64,000 nucleotides of DNA from Mitsuaria chitosanitabida ATCC BAA-476 = NBRC 102408 (lineage in GTDB: Bacteria; Pseudomonadota; Gammaproteobacteria; Burkholderiales; Burkholderiaceae_C): assembly GCF_001598255.1 (NCBI RefSeq), contig NZ_BCYP01000027.1, positions 62,001-126,000 on the forward strand. The letters are read 5' to 3'. Position 1 is the stretch's first letter; the number at the start of each line of letters is the position of its first letter. The notes beneath the pieces are model-generated. The model was not told the DNA's origin. It made no database searches and worked only from the letters and a program-made list of their open reading frames with translations. Made by a program: the position numbers and the translations under genes. Positions 17,096 to 25,810 of this stretch are shown here, piece by piece.

Positions 17096-19444
17096 ATGAC
17101 ACAAGAGACCTTTGATTTCGAGACGCCCAACGGACCGGGCGGCCCGGGCGGGCAGGCCCCGTCGGGCGACGCGCTGCAGCTGGCGCAGTACGCGCAACAG
17201 GCCTATCTGGAGTACGCGTTGTCGGTGGTGAAGGGCCGGGCGCTCCCGTCCTACAGCGACGGCCAGAAGCCGGTGCAGCGCCGCATCCTGTTCACGATGG
17301 AACGGCTGGGGCTGGGCTTCACCGGCGCCACCGGCGCGAAGGCGGTCAAGAGCGCGCGCGTGGTCGGCGAAGTGCTGGGCAAATACCACCCGCACGGCGA
17401 CCAGGCCGCCTACGACGCCATGGTCCGCATGGCGCAGGAGTTCAGCCAGCGCTATCCGCTGGTCGACGGCCAGGGCAACTTCGGCAGCCGCGACGGCGAC
17501 AACGCCGCCGCGATGCGATACACGGAAGCGCGGCTCTCGATCTACTCGCGTCTGCTGCTGGACGAGCTCGACATGGGCACGGTCGACTTCCAGCCCAACT
17601 ACGACGGCTCGTACGACGAACCCAAGGAACTGCCGGCGCGGCTCCCGTTCGTGCTGCTGAACGGCGCCTCCGGCATCGCGGTGGGCATGGCGACGGAAGT
17701 CCCCAGCCACAACCTGCGCGAGGTCGCGGAGGCGGCGGTGCTGCTGCTCAAGCGCCCGGACGCCAGCGACGACGAGCTGTTCGGCGCGATCAAGGGCCCG
17801 GACTATCCGGGCGGCGCGCAGCTGATCAGCTCCCCCGAGGACATCCGCGCGGCCTACAACAGCGGCCGCGGCAGCCTGAAGCTGCGCGCGCGCTGGAAGA
17901 TCGAGGACCTGGCCCGCGGCCAGTGGCAACTGGTCGTGACCGAGCTTCCTCAAGGCGTCAGCACCGCCAAGGTGCTGGAGGAGATCGAGGAGATCACCAA
18001 CCCCAAGGTCAAGACCGGCAAGAAGACGGTGACCGCGGAGCAGCTGCAGCTCAAGGCGTCGGTGCTGGCCGTGCTGGACAAGGCGCGCGACGAGTCCAAC
18101 AAGGACGCGCCGGTGCGCCTGGTGCTGGAGCCCAAGAGCCGCTCGGTGGAGCAGCAGGACCTGATCAACACGCTGCTGGCGCACACCAGCCTGGAGACCT
18201 CGGCCTCGCTGAACCTGACCATGGTCGGCGACGACGGCCGGCCGGTGCAGAAGTCGCTGCGCAAGATCCTGACCGAGTGGAACGGCTTCCGTCTGAACAC
18301 GGTCACGCGCCGCACGCAGCATCGTCTGGACAAGGTCCGCGACCGCATCCACATCCTGGAAGGCCGTCACCAGATCCTGCTGCACATCGACGAGGTCATC
18401 GCGCTGATCCGCAACTCGGATGAGCCCAAGCCCGCGCTGATCGAGCGCTTCAAGCTGAGCGACCGTCAGGCCGAGGACATCCTGGAGATCCGGCTGCGCC
18501 AACTGGCGCGGCTGGAGTTCATCAAGATCGAGCAGGAGCTGAAGAACCTGCGCGAGGAGGCGGACAAGCTCGAGGAAATCCTCTCCAACCCGTCGGTGCT
18601 GCGTCGCACCGTGATCAAGGAGATCGAGGCCGACGCCAAGCAGTACGGCGACGAGCGCCGCACGCTGATCCAGGAGGACAAGCGCGCGGTGGCCGAGGTC
18701 CGCATCGTCGACGAGCCGGTGACGGTGGTCGTCAGCCTGAAGGGCTGGGTGCGGGCGCTCAAGGGTCACGAGGTCGATCCGGGCGCGCTGGGCTTCAAGT
18801 CGGGCGACGCGCTGTACGGCGTGTTCCCGTGCCGCAGCGTCGATCCGCTGGTGGTGCTGGGCAGCAATGGCCGGGCCTACTCGGTGCCGGTGTCGGCGCT
18901 GCCGGGCGGCCGCGGCGACGGCCAGCCCATCACCACGCTGATCGAGCTGGAGTCGGGCACGCAGATCGCGCATTACTTCGCCGGCGCGGCGACGCAGAAA
19001 CTGCTGCTCGCGGGTACCGGCGGCTTCGGCCTGGTGGCCGAGGTCGGCGATCTGGTAGGCCGTCAGAAGGCGGGCAAGAGCTTCCTGTCGCTGGAAGGCG
19101 AGGAGCGTCCGCTGCCGCCGTCGGTCGTGCCGGCGGCCGCCGCCGGCGTGCAGGTGGGCTGTCTGTCCATGAACGGCCGGCTGCTCACGTTTGCCATCGA
19201 CGAGCTCAAGCACCAGCCCAAGGGCGGTCGCGGCCTGACGCTGATCGACCTGGAGGCCAAGGATGCGCTGGTCAGCGTCGCGGCCTTCACGACGCAGCTG
19301 CTGGTGGCGGGTCTTGCTCGCGGGCAGAAGCCCAAGGAGGAGCCGCTCAAGGGCGTGGCGCTGGCGTCCTACGCCGGCAAGCGCGCCAAGAAGGGCAAGG
19401 CCTGCGACCTGATGACCAAGCCGATGCGCATCACGGCCGGGTGA
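17096..19444 (+). CDS. parC: DNA topoisomerase IV subunit A
   Basis: DNA-cleaving subunit of topoisomerase IV, 782 residues. Winged-helix/breakage domain with the quinolone-pocket region [18 protein letters not shown] (GyrA Ser83 equivalent here is Asp-Gln context) and the active-site Tyr in [11 protein letters not shown]. The coiled-coil tower and a C-terminal beta-propeller region with a degenerate GyrA-box ([10 protein letters not shown]) follow, matching ParC rather than GyrA. Paired with parE upstream. A good terminator follows. Confidence 0.95.
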   Translation: MTQETFDFETPNGPGGPGGQAPSGDALQLAQYAQQAYLEYALSVVKGRALPSYSDGQKPVQRRILFTMERLGLGFTGATGAKAVKSARVVGEVLGKYHPHGDQAAYDAMVRMAQEFSQRYPLVDGQGNFGSRDGDNAAAMRYTEARLSIYSRLLLDELDMGTVDFQPNYDGSYDEPKELPARLPFVLLNGASGIAVGMATEVPSHNLREVAEAAVLLLKRPDASDDELFGAIKGPDYPGGAQLISSPEDIRAAYNSGRGSLKLRARWKIEDLARGQWQLVVTELPQGVSTAKVLEEIEEITNPKVKTGKKTVTAEQLQLKASVLAVLDKARDESNKDAPVRLVLEPKSRSVEQQDLINTLLAHTSLETSASLNLTMVGDDGRPVQKSLRKILTEWNGFRLNTVTRRTQHRLDKVRDRIHILEGRHQILLHIDEVIALIRNSDEPKPALIERFKLSDRQAEDILEIRLRQLARLEFIKIEQELKNLREEADKLEEILSNPSVLRRTVIKEIEADAKQYGDERRTLIQEDKRAVAEVRIVDEPVTVVVSLKGWVRALKGHEVDPGALGFKSGDALYGVFPCRSVDPLVVLGSNGRAYSVPVSALPGGRGDGQPITTLIELESGTQIAHYFAGAATQKLLLAGTGGFGLVAEVGDLVGRQKAGKSFLSLEGEERPLPPSVVPAAAAGVQVGCLSMNGRLLTFAIDELKHQPKGGRGLTLIDLEAKDALVSVAAFTTQLLVAGLARGQKPKEEPLKGVALASYAGKRAKKGKACDLMTKPMRITAG

Positions 19445-19478
19445 TCGCGGCGGGTTGAGCACGGCGGTTTGATCGCGG

Positions 19479-19502
19479 CGGGCGGAGCGTCCGCCCGTTC
19501 TT
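19479..19502 (+). terminator. Terminator downstream of parC
   Basis: An 8-bp stem CGGGCGGA / TCCGCCCG (19479-19486 / 19490-19497) with a 3-nt loop is followed by TTCTTA. The U-tract is short, so strength is uncertain. Confidence 0.6.
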
Positions 19503-19569
19503 ACCGCTGTGACCCTCTGCAACAACTCTCGCCGTTTTCCGGCAAGACGTGGTGAAGGGTCGACATGCA

Positions 19570-19608
19570 AACTCCGTCACGCATGAGTTCGTCATGCGGA
19601 ACGGAGTT
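19570..19608 (+). promoter_or_regulatory. Hairpin that occludes the PEP-CTERM gene's ribosome-binding site
   Basis: The outer stem AACTCCGT / ACGGAGTT (19570-19577 / 19601-19608) is separated by small internal bulges (CA / GA) from an inner stem CGCATGA / TCATGCG (19580-19586 / 19592-19598) with a 5-nt loop. The Shine-Dalgarno GGAG (19603-19606) is within the outer stem, and the ATG is at 19613, 4 nt past the hairpin. Such a structure would block ribosome loading when folded. It could also be a protein-binding palindrome in DNA. Confidence 0.65.
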
Positions 19609-19612
19609 CTTT

Positions 19613-20104
19613 ATGCAGTTCAAGACCCTCGCCCTGGGGGCGACCCTGGCGCTGATCGGCGCCGCCGCCTCGGCGGAAACCTTCAGCTTCGAGCCGCAGG
19701 TGCTGACCCCGTCCACGGGCAGCTTCTCCGACGTCGTGCTGGGCAGCTTCACGTTGACGCAGGCCTCGAACGTCACCGGCTCGGTGCTGGCGGCGACCAC
19801 CCTCGGCTTCGAGGGCAGCAGCACGCTGCCGTTGCAGTCGGTGTCCTTCTCGTTCGTCGGCCTGAACGGCCACACCGACCTGGATCCGAGCGCGACCGGT
19901 TTCAGCTTCGCCAATCTGGCGGCCGGCACGTATCAGCTGGTGGCCAGCGGCTCGCTCAGCGGCGCGGGCATTCCCAACTTCGCGGTGCTGCGCACGACGG
20001 CCACGGCGGTCGCCGCCTCCGCGGTCCCGGAGCCGGCGAGCTACGCGCTGATGCTCGCGGGGATCGCGGGCCTGGGCTTCGTGGCCCGGCGACGCAAGGC
20101 CTGA
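19613..20104 (+). CDS. Exported PEP-CTERM sorting-signal protein
   Basis: A 163-residue secreted protein. The signal peptide FKTLALGATLALIGAAASA is followed by a beta-rich body beginning FSFEP and TGSFSDVVLGSFTLTQAS, which resembles the FxDxF class of PEP-CTERM proteins. The C-terminus has the full tripartite sorting signal: VPEPASYAL, a hydrophobic stretch (MLAGIAGLGFVA) and basic RRRKA. In PEP-CTERM bacteria such tails are processed by EpsH-type exosortase and the proteins go to the surface or the extracellular matrix. No exosortase is visible in this window. An in-frame ATG at 19565 would add 16 unlikely residues; the ATG at 19613 has GGAG 6 nt before. Confidence 0.9.
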   Translation: MQFKTLALGATLALIGAAASAETFSFEPQVLTPSTGSFSDVVLGSFTLTQASNVTGSVLAATTLGFEGSSTLPLQSVSFSFVGLNGHTDLDPSATGFSFANLAAGTYQLVASGSLSGAGIPNFAVLRTTATAVAASAVPEPASYALMLAGIAGLGFVARRRKA

Positions 20105-20116
20105 CCCTGTCATCCA

Positions 20117-20143
20117 AAAGAGCGCTCCGATGGAGCGCTCTTT
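20117..20143. terminator. Terminator between PEP-CTERM gene and pyrD
   Basis: A 12-bp perfect stem AAAGAGCGCTCC / GGAGCGCTCTTT (20117-20128 / 20132-20143) with a 3-nt loop and CGTTGCG after it. The A/T ends make it bidirectional between the convergent genes. Confidence 0.85.
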
Positions 20144-20173
20144 CGTTGCGGGTGGGAGAGGCAGCAGGGGCGA

Positions 20174-21214
20174 TCAGAGTCGCGCCATCGCCTTCGCGCA
20201 TTCCGGCACCAGGGCGGGGCCCTTGTAGATCAGGCCGGTGTAGAGCTGGACCAGATCGGCGCCGGCCTGCAGCTTGGCACGCGCGTCCTCGCCGCTGAGC
20301 ACGCCGCCCACGCCGATGATGGGGAAGCCGCTGCCCAGCGCGGCGCGCAGCAGGCGGATCACGCGGTTGCTGGCCTCGAAGACCGGGGCGCCGGACAGGC
20401 CGCCGGTCTCGTTCGCATGGGGCAGGCCCTGCACCGCGTCGCGCGCGATGGTCGTGTTGGTGGCGATCACGCCGTCGATGCCGTGACGCTGCAGGCTGGC
20501 GGCGATCACCGCCACCTGGTCCTCGTCCAGATCGGGCGCGATCTTCACGAACAGCGGCACGGTGCGGCCGCTGTCGTCCTGCAGGGCCAGCCGTCTGGCC
20601 TGCAGCGGACCGAGCAGCGCATCCAGCGCCTCGTCGCTCTGCAGCTGGCGCAGGTTCTTGGTGTTGGGGCTGGAGATGTTGACGGTGATGTAGTCGGCGT
20701 GGGGGAACACGCCTTCCAGGCCGATCAGGTAGTCGTCGACCGCGTTCTCGATCGGGGTCGCGGCGTTCTTGCCGATGTTCAGGCCCAGCAGGCCGCCGTG
20801 GTGACGGAAGCTGTGCGAGCGCTTGACGTTGGCGATGAACGAGGCCAGGCCCTCGTTGTTGAAGCCCAGGCGGTTGATCAGGGCCTGCTTGGCGGGCAGG
20901 CGGAACATGCGGGGCTTGTCGTTGCCCGGCTGCGCCTTGGGGGTGACGGTGCCGACCTCGATGAAGCCGAAGCCCATCGCGCCCAGGCCGTCGATGCAGC
21001 GGCCGTTCTTGTCCAGCCCGGCGGCCAGGCCGATCCGGTTGGGGAAGCGCAGGCCGGCGACGGTGACCGGGTCCTGGACGCGCGTCTGCGCCCAGGCGCA
21101 TTGCAGCGGGGTGTTCTGGAAGCGGGCGATGCTGCCCAGCGTCAGTTCGTGGGCATGTTCGGGGTCCATGCCGAACAGGAAGGGACGGGTGAGGCCGTAG
21201 GGAATCAGGGACAT
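20174..21214 (-). CDS. pyrD: Dihydroorotate dehydrogenase (quinone), class 2
   Basis: Membrane-associated flavoenzyme oxidising dihydroorotate to orotate in pyrimidine synthesis, passing electrons to quinone. It has 346 residues. The N-terminal amphipathic helices ([24 protein letters not shown]) used for membrane association and quinone binding identify class 2. The FMN barrel shows GLAAGLDKN, the catalytic Ser in [11 protein letters not shown] and the phosphate-binding [13 protein letters not shown]. Start chosen at MSLIPYGL because upstream residues are not family-like. Confidence 0.96.
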   Translation of the reverse strand: MSLIPYGLTRPFLFGMDPEHAHELTLGSIARFQNTPLQCAWAQTRVQDPVTVAGLRFPNRIGLAAGLDKNGRCIDGLGAMGFGFIEVGTVTPKAQPGNDKPRMFRLPAKQALINRLGFNNEGLASFIANVKRSHSFRHHGGLLGLNIGKNAATPIENAVDDYLIGLEGVFPHADYITVNISSPNTKNLRQLQSDEALDALLGPLQARRLALQDDSGRTVPLFVKIAPDLDEDQVAVIAASLQRHGIDGVIATNTTIARDAVQGLPHANETGGLSGAPVFEASNRVIRLLRAALGSGFPIIGVGGVLSGEDARAKLQAGADLVQLYTGLIYKGPALVPECAKAMARL

Positions 21215-21405
21215 GATGGGGCCGGATTGTCGCATCGCCCCTCGCACGGGCCCGGCGCCGCGTACTCCCGGCGTGCGAACGGTGATGGGGAACTCGCCCT
21301 AGCTCGTTCGGGCCCGGGAGGGCTTGACGCCCGCCGCCGCTGTGAGGCTGGCGCTCGCTCGGGACATTCCCGTCGCCGTGATCGGGGACGGGGGCGGCGT
21401 AGCGC

Positions 21406-22356
21406 TCAGGCCTCGTCCGGCCGGTCCCAGGGGGGCAGCTCGCCGAAGCGCTCCACCAGGAAGTCGATCAGCGCCCGGACCTTCGGGCTCGGGAAGCGGC
21501 TCGGCAGATAGACCGCGTAGAGCACGTTGGCCTCGGCCGGCCCGCCCAAGGGCGTCCAGTCCGGGAGCAGGGCGATCAGGCGGCCCTCGCGCAGGTCGCG
21601 ACCGATGGCGTAGGTCGGCAGCACCGCCAGCCCCATGCCGGCCAGCGCGGCCACGCGCAGCGACTCGCTGCTGTTGGCGGTCAGGCCGCTCTCGAAGCGC
21701 AGGGCGCCGGAGATCTCCGCCTCCCGCTCGCCCTCGGTCTCGTGCCGGAAGCGCCAGCGCTCGGGCGCGTGCAGGTAGCCGAAGCGCAGGCAGCGGTGGC
21801 CGGCCAGGTCGGTCACCGAGGTGGGCGTCCCGTGCGCCGCCAGGTAGGCCGGCGAGGCGCACAGCACGAAGCGCACGTCGGCCAGCTTGCGCGCGACGAG
21901 GCCGGGACTGGGGCGGCCCGTCAGTCGCAGCACGACGTCGAAGCCTTCCTCGGCCAGGTCGACGTAGCGGTCGTTCAGGCCCAGCACCACCTGCAGCTGC
22001 GGATACCGCGCGCAGAAGTCCGCCATCAGCGCGGTGAACTGCAGGTTGCCGAAGGCGGTGGAGGTGCTGAGCCGCAGCACGCCCCGCGGCTGCTCGCGCT
22101 GGCCGGCGAGCTCGGCGTCCAGCGCCTGCGCCTCCTCGAGCAGGCGCTGGGCGCGCTCGTAGACACCGCGGCCCTCGGCGGTGGCGCTGATGCTGCGGGT
22201 CGTCCGATGCAGCAGGCGCGTGCCGAGCTGCTGCTCCAGCCGCGCCACCTGCTTGCTCACCGCGGACTTGGTCGTCCCCAGCAGCTTGGCCGCGCCCGAG
22301 AAACTGCGCGCGTCGACGACGCGGGCGAAGGCTTGCAGATCTTCCAGACGACCCAT
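21406..22356 (-). CDS. LysR-family transcriptional regulator (divergent from EamA)
   Basis: A 316-residue LTTR. N-terminal winged HTH (LQAFARVVDARSFSGAAKLLGTTKSAVSKQVARLE) and a C-terminal LysR substrate domain from about residue 90, with LRLTGRPSPGLVARKL typical of the CrgA/AaeR-like subgroup. Divergently transcribed from the EamA transporter gene, so it probably regulates that gene as well as itself. The effector is unknown. Confidence 0.92.
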   Translation of the reverse strand: MGRLEDLQAFARVVDARSFSGAAKLLGTTKSAVSKQVARLEQQLGTRLLHRTTRSISATAEGRGVYERAQRLLEEAQALDAELAGQREQPRGVLRLSTSTAFGNLQFTALMADFCARYPQLQVVLGLNDRYVDLAEEGFDVVLRLTGRPSPGLVARKLADVRFVLCASPAYLAAHGTPTSVTDLAGHRCLRFGYLHAPERWRFRHETEGEREAEISGALRFESGLTANSSESLRVAALAGMGLAVLPTYAIGRDLREGRLIALLPDWTPLGGPAEANVLYAVYLPSRFPSPKVRALIDFLVERFGELPPWDRPDEA

Positions 22357-22442
22357 GGCGTGCTCCTCGCGGTGCTTGCGGTCCAGGTGGTTGATGCGCC
22401 CGATGCGCCCCAGGTGGTTCCGCGGTTCGCTCGATTGTCATC

Positions 22443-22462
22443 CATTTGGAAACACTGAAATG
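22443..22462. promoter_or_regulatory. Possible LysR operator
   Basis: Interrupted palindrome CATTT-N10-AAATG between the LysR gene and the EamA gene, in an AT-rich patch of the 181-bp divergent region. It fits the loose LTTR pattern (T-N11-A, dyad) but is short, so confidence is low. Confidence 0.4.
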
Positions 22463-22537
22463 AATCGACAGTGGATTGTGTCCGTGAGTGTTGATTTCTA
22501 GAGTCTCGCCATCGACCACACGCCTTGGGAGTCCGCC

Positions 22538-23530
22538 ATGTCGACCTCCGTCTCGCACCTGAACGCGCTGCTTCGCTCCCGGCCACGGCCCGCCGCCGCA
22601 CCCCTGGCGACGCCCGCGGCCATGCCGGCCGCCGCTCGACCGGATCGCCTCTCGGCGCTGGTCGCGCTGAGCATGCCGCTGCTGTTCATCCTGCTGTGGA
22701 GCACCGGCTATGTCGCCGGCAAGCTGGCGCTGCCCCACGCCGGCCCGTTCACGCTGCTGGCGTTGCGCTTCGGGCTGGCGGCGCTGGTGCTGATCGTGGT
22801 GTCGCTGGTGACGCGCGCCCCGTGGCCGCGCACCGCGCGCGAGTGGATCCACCTGGCCGTCGTCGGGCTGCTGATGCAGGTGCTGCATTTCTCCGGCGTC
22901 TACTGGGCGATCCAGCAGGGCCTGCCGGCCGGCATCGCCGCGCTGCTGATCGGGATGATGCCGCTGGCCACCGCGCTGGGCGCCCATCTCTGGCTGGCGG
23001 AACGCCTGTCCACGCGCCAGTGGCTGGGGCTGCTGGGCGGCGCGGCGGGCGTGGGTCTGGTGGTCGCCGGACGTCCCGTGATCGCGGGCGGCGAGGGCGC
23101 CTGGGCCGCCTACGGCGCGGGCCTGCTGGGCCTGGGCGGGCTGGTCGCCGGCACGCTGTACCAGAAGCGCTTCTGCGCCGGCATGGACCTGCGCACCGGC
23201 AGCGGCGTGCAGATGTCGATCTCCGCGTTGGCGGTGCTGGCCCTGGCGCTGTGGCGCGAGCCCGCCGCGCCGGACTGGAGCCTGGAGCTCATCGGCTCGA
23301 CGCTGTGGCTGGCGCTGGTGAACTCGATCGGCGCCTTCAGCCTGATGTTCGTGATGATCCGGCGCGGCCAGGCTGGCGCCGTGGCGCGGCTGTTCTTCCT
23401 GATCCCCGGCGTCTCGGCGCTGATGGGCGCCGCGTTGCTGGGCGAGCGGCTGGGCGCGATGGCGGTGTTGGGTTTCGTCGTCTCGGCGGTGGCCGTGGGA
23501 CTGGCTTCACGGACGCGCGCGGGCGGATAA
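22538..23530 (+). CDS. EamA-family (DMT) transporter
   Basis: A 330-residue permease of the drug/metabolite superfamily with about ten helices in two EamA repeats. FILLWSTGYVAGKLALPHAGPF opens the first and the second ends with FLIPGVSALMGAALLGERL, a typical EamA motif. A Pro/Ala-rich, non-membrane N-terminal 40 residues precedes the first helix. Export of an amino acid or metabolite is the family expectation. Divergent from the LysR gene. It ends 10 bp before aroG, so read-through into aroG is likely. Confidence 0.88.
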   Translation: MSTSVSHLNALLRSRPRPAAAPLATPAAMPAAARPDRLSALVALSMPLLFILLWSTGYVAGKLALPHAGPFTLLALRFGLAALVLIVVSLVTRAPWPRTAREWIHLAVVGLLMQVLHFSGVYWAIQQGLPAGIAALLIGMMPLATALGAHLWLAERLSTRQWLGLLGGAAGVGLVVAGRPVIAGGEGAWAAYGAGLLGLGGLVAGTLYQKRFCAGMDLRTGSGVQMSISALAVLALALWREPAAPDWSLELIGSTLWLALVNSIGAFSLMFVMIRRGQAGAVARLFFLIPGVSALMGAALLGERLGAMAVLGFVVSAVAVGLASRTRAGG

Positions 23531-23540
23531 TCCGCCGGCC

Positions 23541-24674
23541 ATGAAGAACCTCGACCATCCGCAGCAAGACCGGGAAGTCGGCACCGCCGACGGCACCCGC
23601 GACGCCACCCGTACCGACGACACGCGCATCGACGCGGTCCGCCCGCTCATCTCTCCCGCGCTGCTGCTCGACCAGCTGCCGCTCCCGGAGGGCTCGCAGC
23701 AGGTCGTGGAGACCGCCCGACAGGAGATCAGCGCGGTGCTGCACGGCGCGGACGACCGGCTGCTGTGCGTGGTGGGGCCGTGCTCCATCCACGATCACGG
23801 CCAGGCGATGGACTACGCCCGCCTGCTCAAGGACCTGCGCGACGAGCTCAAGGACGACCTGCTGATCGTGATGCGCGTCTACTTCGAGAAGCCGCGCACG
23901 ACGGTGGGCTGGAAGGGCTACATCAACGACCCCTTCCTGGACGGCAGCTTCCACATGAACGAAGGCCTGCGGCTGGCGCGCCAGCTGCTGCTGGACGTGA
24001 CCGCGCTGGGCCTGCCCGCGGGCACCGAGTTCCTGGACCTGCTGTCCCCGCAGTACATCTCCGACCTGATCGCCTGGGGCGCCATCGGCGCCCGCACGAC
24101 CGAGAGCCAGAGCCACCGCCAGCTGGCGTCCGGCCTGTCCTGCCCGGTGGGCTTCAAGAACGGCACCGACGGCTCGGTGAAGGTCGCCTCGGACGCGGTG
24201 CTGGCGGCGCGCGCCAGCCACGCCTTCATGGGCATGACCAAGATGGGCCTGGCCGCGATCTTCGAGACCCGCGGCAACGACGACTGCCACCTGATCCTGC
24301 GCGGCGGCAAGGCCCCCAACTACGACGCGGCCTCGGTGCAGGCGGCGGCGGAGGTGCTGAAGGCGGCCGGCCTGCGCGAGCAGCTGATGATCGACTTCTC
24401 CCACGCCAACTCGTCCAAGAAGTACGAGCGCCAGATCGACGTCGGCCACGACGTCGGCGCGCAGATCGCCGGTGGCGACACGCGCATCACCGGCGTGATG
24501 GTGGAGTCCCACCTGCAGCCGGGCCGCCAGGACCTGGGCGAGGGCCAGACCAAGGCCGACCTGCTGCCGGGCGTGTCCATCACCGACGCCTGCCTGGGCT
24601 GGAGTCAGACCGAGCCGCTGCTGCGCGATCTGGCCGCCGCCGTGCGTCAGCGCCGCGAGCACCGCAAGGCCTGA
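23541..24674 (+). CDS. aroG: 3-deoxy-7-phosphoheptulonate synthase, class I
   Basis: First step of aromatic amino acid synthesis: phosphoenolpyruvate plus erythrose-4-phosphate to DAHP. It has 377 residues, type I-alpha (AroFGH). Recognisable blocks are LLCVVGPCSIHDHGQAMDYA (metal-binding Cys), MRVYFEKPRTTVGWKG, GARTTESQSHRQLASG, FKNGTDGSVKVA, and IDFSHANSSKK (metal-binding His). There is a Thr/Asp-rich N-terminal extension of about 30 residues compared with E. coli AroG. Which aromatic amino acid inhibits it cannot be read from the sequence. Confidence 0.93.
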   Translation: MKNLDHPQQDREVGTADGTRDATRTDDTRIDAVRPLISPALLLDQLPLPEGSQQVVETARQEISAVLHGADDRLLCVVGPCSIHDHGQAMDYARLLKDLRDELKDDLLIVMRVYFEKPRTTVGWKGYINDPFLDGSFHMNEGLRLARQLLLDVTALGLPAGTEFLDLLSPQYISDLIAWGAIGARTTESQSHRQLASGLSCPVGFKNGTDGSVKVASDAVLAARASHAFMGMTKMGLAAIFETRGNDDCHLILRGGKAPNYDAASVQAAAEVLKAAGLREQLMIDFSHANSSKKYERQIDVGHDVGAQIAGGDTRITGVMVESHLQPGRQDLGEGQTKADLLPGVSITDACLGWSQTEPLLRDLAAAVRQRREHRKA

Positions 24675-24734
24675 CCCCCGCGGTCGACCACGATCGCCCG
24701 GGCCCCGCGTTCATGAGCCGCGCCTTCTGACGAC

Positions 24735-25166
24735 ATGCTGAGTGGTCTGTCCGGACTGGTCAGCTGGCATCCCTGGGTCTATCCGGCCCTGGCGGTGCTG
24801 CACCTGATCGGGCTGGGCGCGCTCTTCGGCGGACTGCTGCTGCTGGACCTGCGGATGCTGGGCCGTGCGGCCGTGCTCGATCCCTCGGCGCTGGCGCGGC
24901 TGGCGGTCCCGGCGGCACTGGCCGGTTTCACGCTGTGCCTGCTGACGGGCGTGCTGATGTTCGCGGCCCACGCGGACGAGGTCTGGGCCAGTTGGGCCTT
25001 CCGGGTGAAGCTGGGCCTCATCGTCCTGGCGGGCTTGAATGCCCTGTGGTTCCACCGTCGCGGCGCGCTGCGCCGTCAGGACGGTCTGGCGGGCTGGCAG
25101 AGCGTGTTCTCCCTGATGCTGTGGATCGCCGTCATCGCCTGCGGGCGATGGATCGGGGTGGCCTGA
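24735..25166 (+). CDS. Four-helix membrane protein
   Basis: A 143-residue integral membrane protein with about four helices: VYPALAVLHLIGLGALFGGLLL, LAGFTLCLLTGVLMF, VKLGLIVLAGLNALWF and SLMLWIAVIACGRW. A His in the first helix (LHLIG) and another in ALWFHRR could bind haem, as in small b-type membrane cytochromes (DUF6644-like proteins), but this is a weak inference. It follows aroG by 60 bp and may be in the same transcript. Confidence 0.75.
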   Translation: MLSGLSGLVSWHPWVYPALAVLHLIGLGALFGGLLLLDLRMLGRAAVLDPSALARLAVPAALAGFTLCLLTGVLMFAAHADEVWASWAFRVKLGLIVLAGLNALWFHRRGALRRQDGLAGWQSVFSLMLWIAVIACGRWIGVA

Positions 25167-25307
25167 GCGCCGCCCGCATTTCGCGACCCCGCCCGACGCT
25201 TCACGCCGTCCGCCGACGTTTCGTCCCAAGCCGCTTCGACGTCGCGGGACGGCTTCCTAGAGTGCGCTCCATCGACCCGACACCCGGGTCGGCCTCAGGA
25301 GCCCACC

Positions 25308-25793
25308 ATGACGATCCGTCTCTTCCGCGCCGCCCGCCCGTTCTTCCTGGCCCCCTTGGCCACTGCCGCGATGGCCGGCCTGATCCTGATGGTGGGCGCA
25401 TCCGCCGCGCGGGCCGCCGACATGGAGGTCGAGATCAGCGGCGTCACCACCAGCGGCGCCGGCACGGGCGCGCAGGTGCTGGTCGCCGCCTTCACCGGTG
25501 GCGAGGGCTGGCTGCGTCAGCCGGTCGCCGTGGGCCGCGCCGCGCTGAGCAGCGCCAAGGCGGGCGTCGTCACGGTGCGCCTGACCGGTCTGCCGGACGC
25601 GCCGGTCGGCCTCTCGGTCTTCCAGGACCAGAACGGCAACGGCAAGCTGGATCGCAACGCGATGGGCATGCCGATCGAGCCCTATGCCTTCTCGCGCCAG
25701 GCGCAGGGCAACTTCGGTCCGCCGAGCTTCGAGCAGGCCGCGCTGCCCGCCGGCACCGCCCGCCACGCCATCCAGCTGCCCGCCCAGAACTGA
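25308..25793 (+). CDS. Exported DUF2141 protein
   Basis: A 161-residue exported protein: signal peptide ending GASAARAADM, then one beta-sandwich with the DUF2141 signature VFQDQNGNGKLDRNAMGMPIEP (broken over two strands) and YAFSRQAQGNFGPPSF near the C-terminus. The DxNxNGxxD motif looks Ca-binding. Paired with the carotenoid oxygenase gene 17 bp downstream. DUF2141 genes often occur near carotenoid genes; the function is unknown. Confidence 0.88.
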   Translation: MTIRLFRAARPFFLAPLATAAMAGLILMVGASAARAADMEVEISGVTTSGAGTGAQVLVAAFTGGEGWLRQPVAVGRAALSSAKAGVVTVRLTGLPDAPVGLSVFQDQNGNGKLDRNAMGMPIEPYAFSRQAQGNFGPPSFEQAALPAGTARHAIQLPAQN

Positions 25794-25810
25794 GCCACGA
25801 GGAGCACGAC

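Noticed and set aside
16703-19570. A 955-codon open frame on the minus strand opposite parC
   Set aside because: No domain or membrane pattern, composition typical of antisense to high-GC genes; parC is certain on the other strand.
24935-25810. An N-terminal extension of the carotenoid oxygenase through the two genes upstream
   Set aside because: The frame is open by GC bias only; the DUF2141 and membrane-protein genes occupy this DNA in another frame, and a strong Shine-Dalgarno marks the ATG at 25811.
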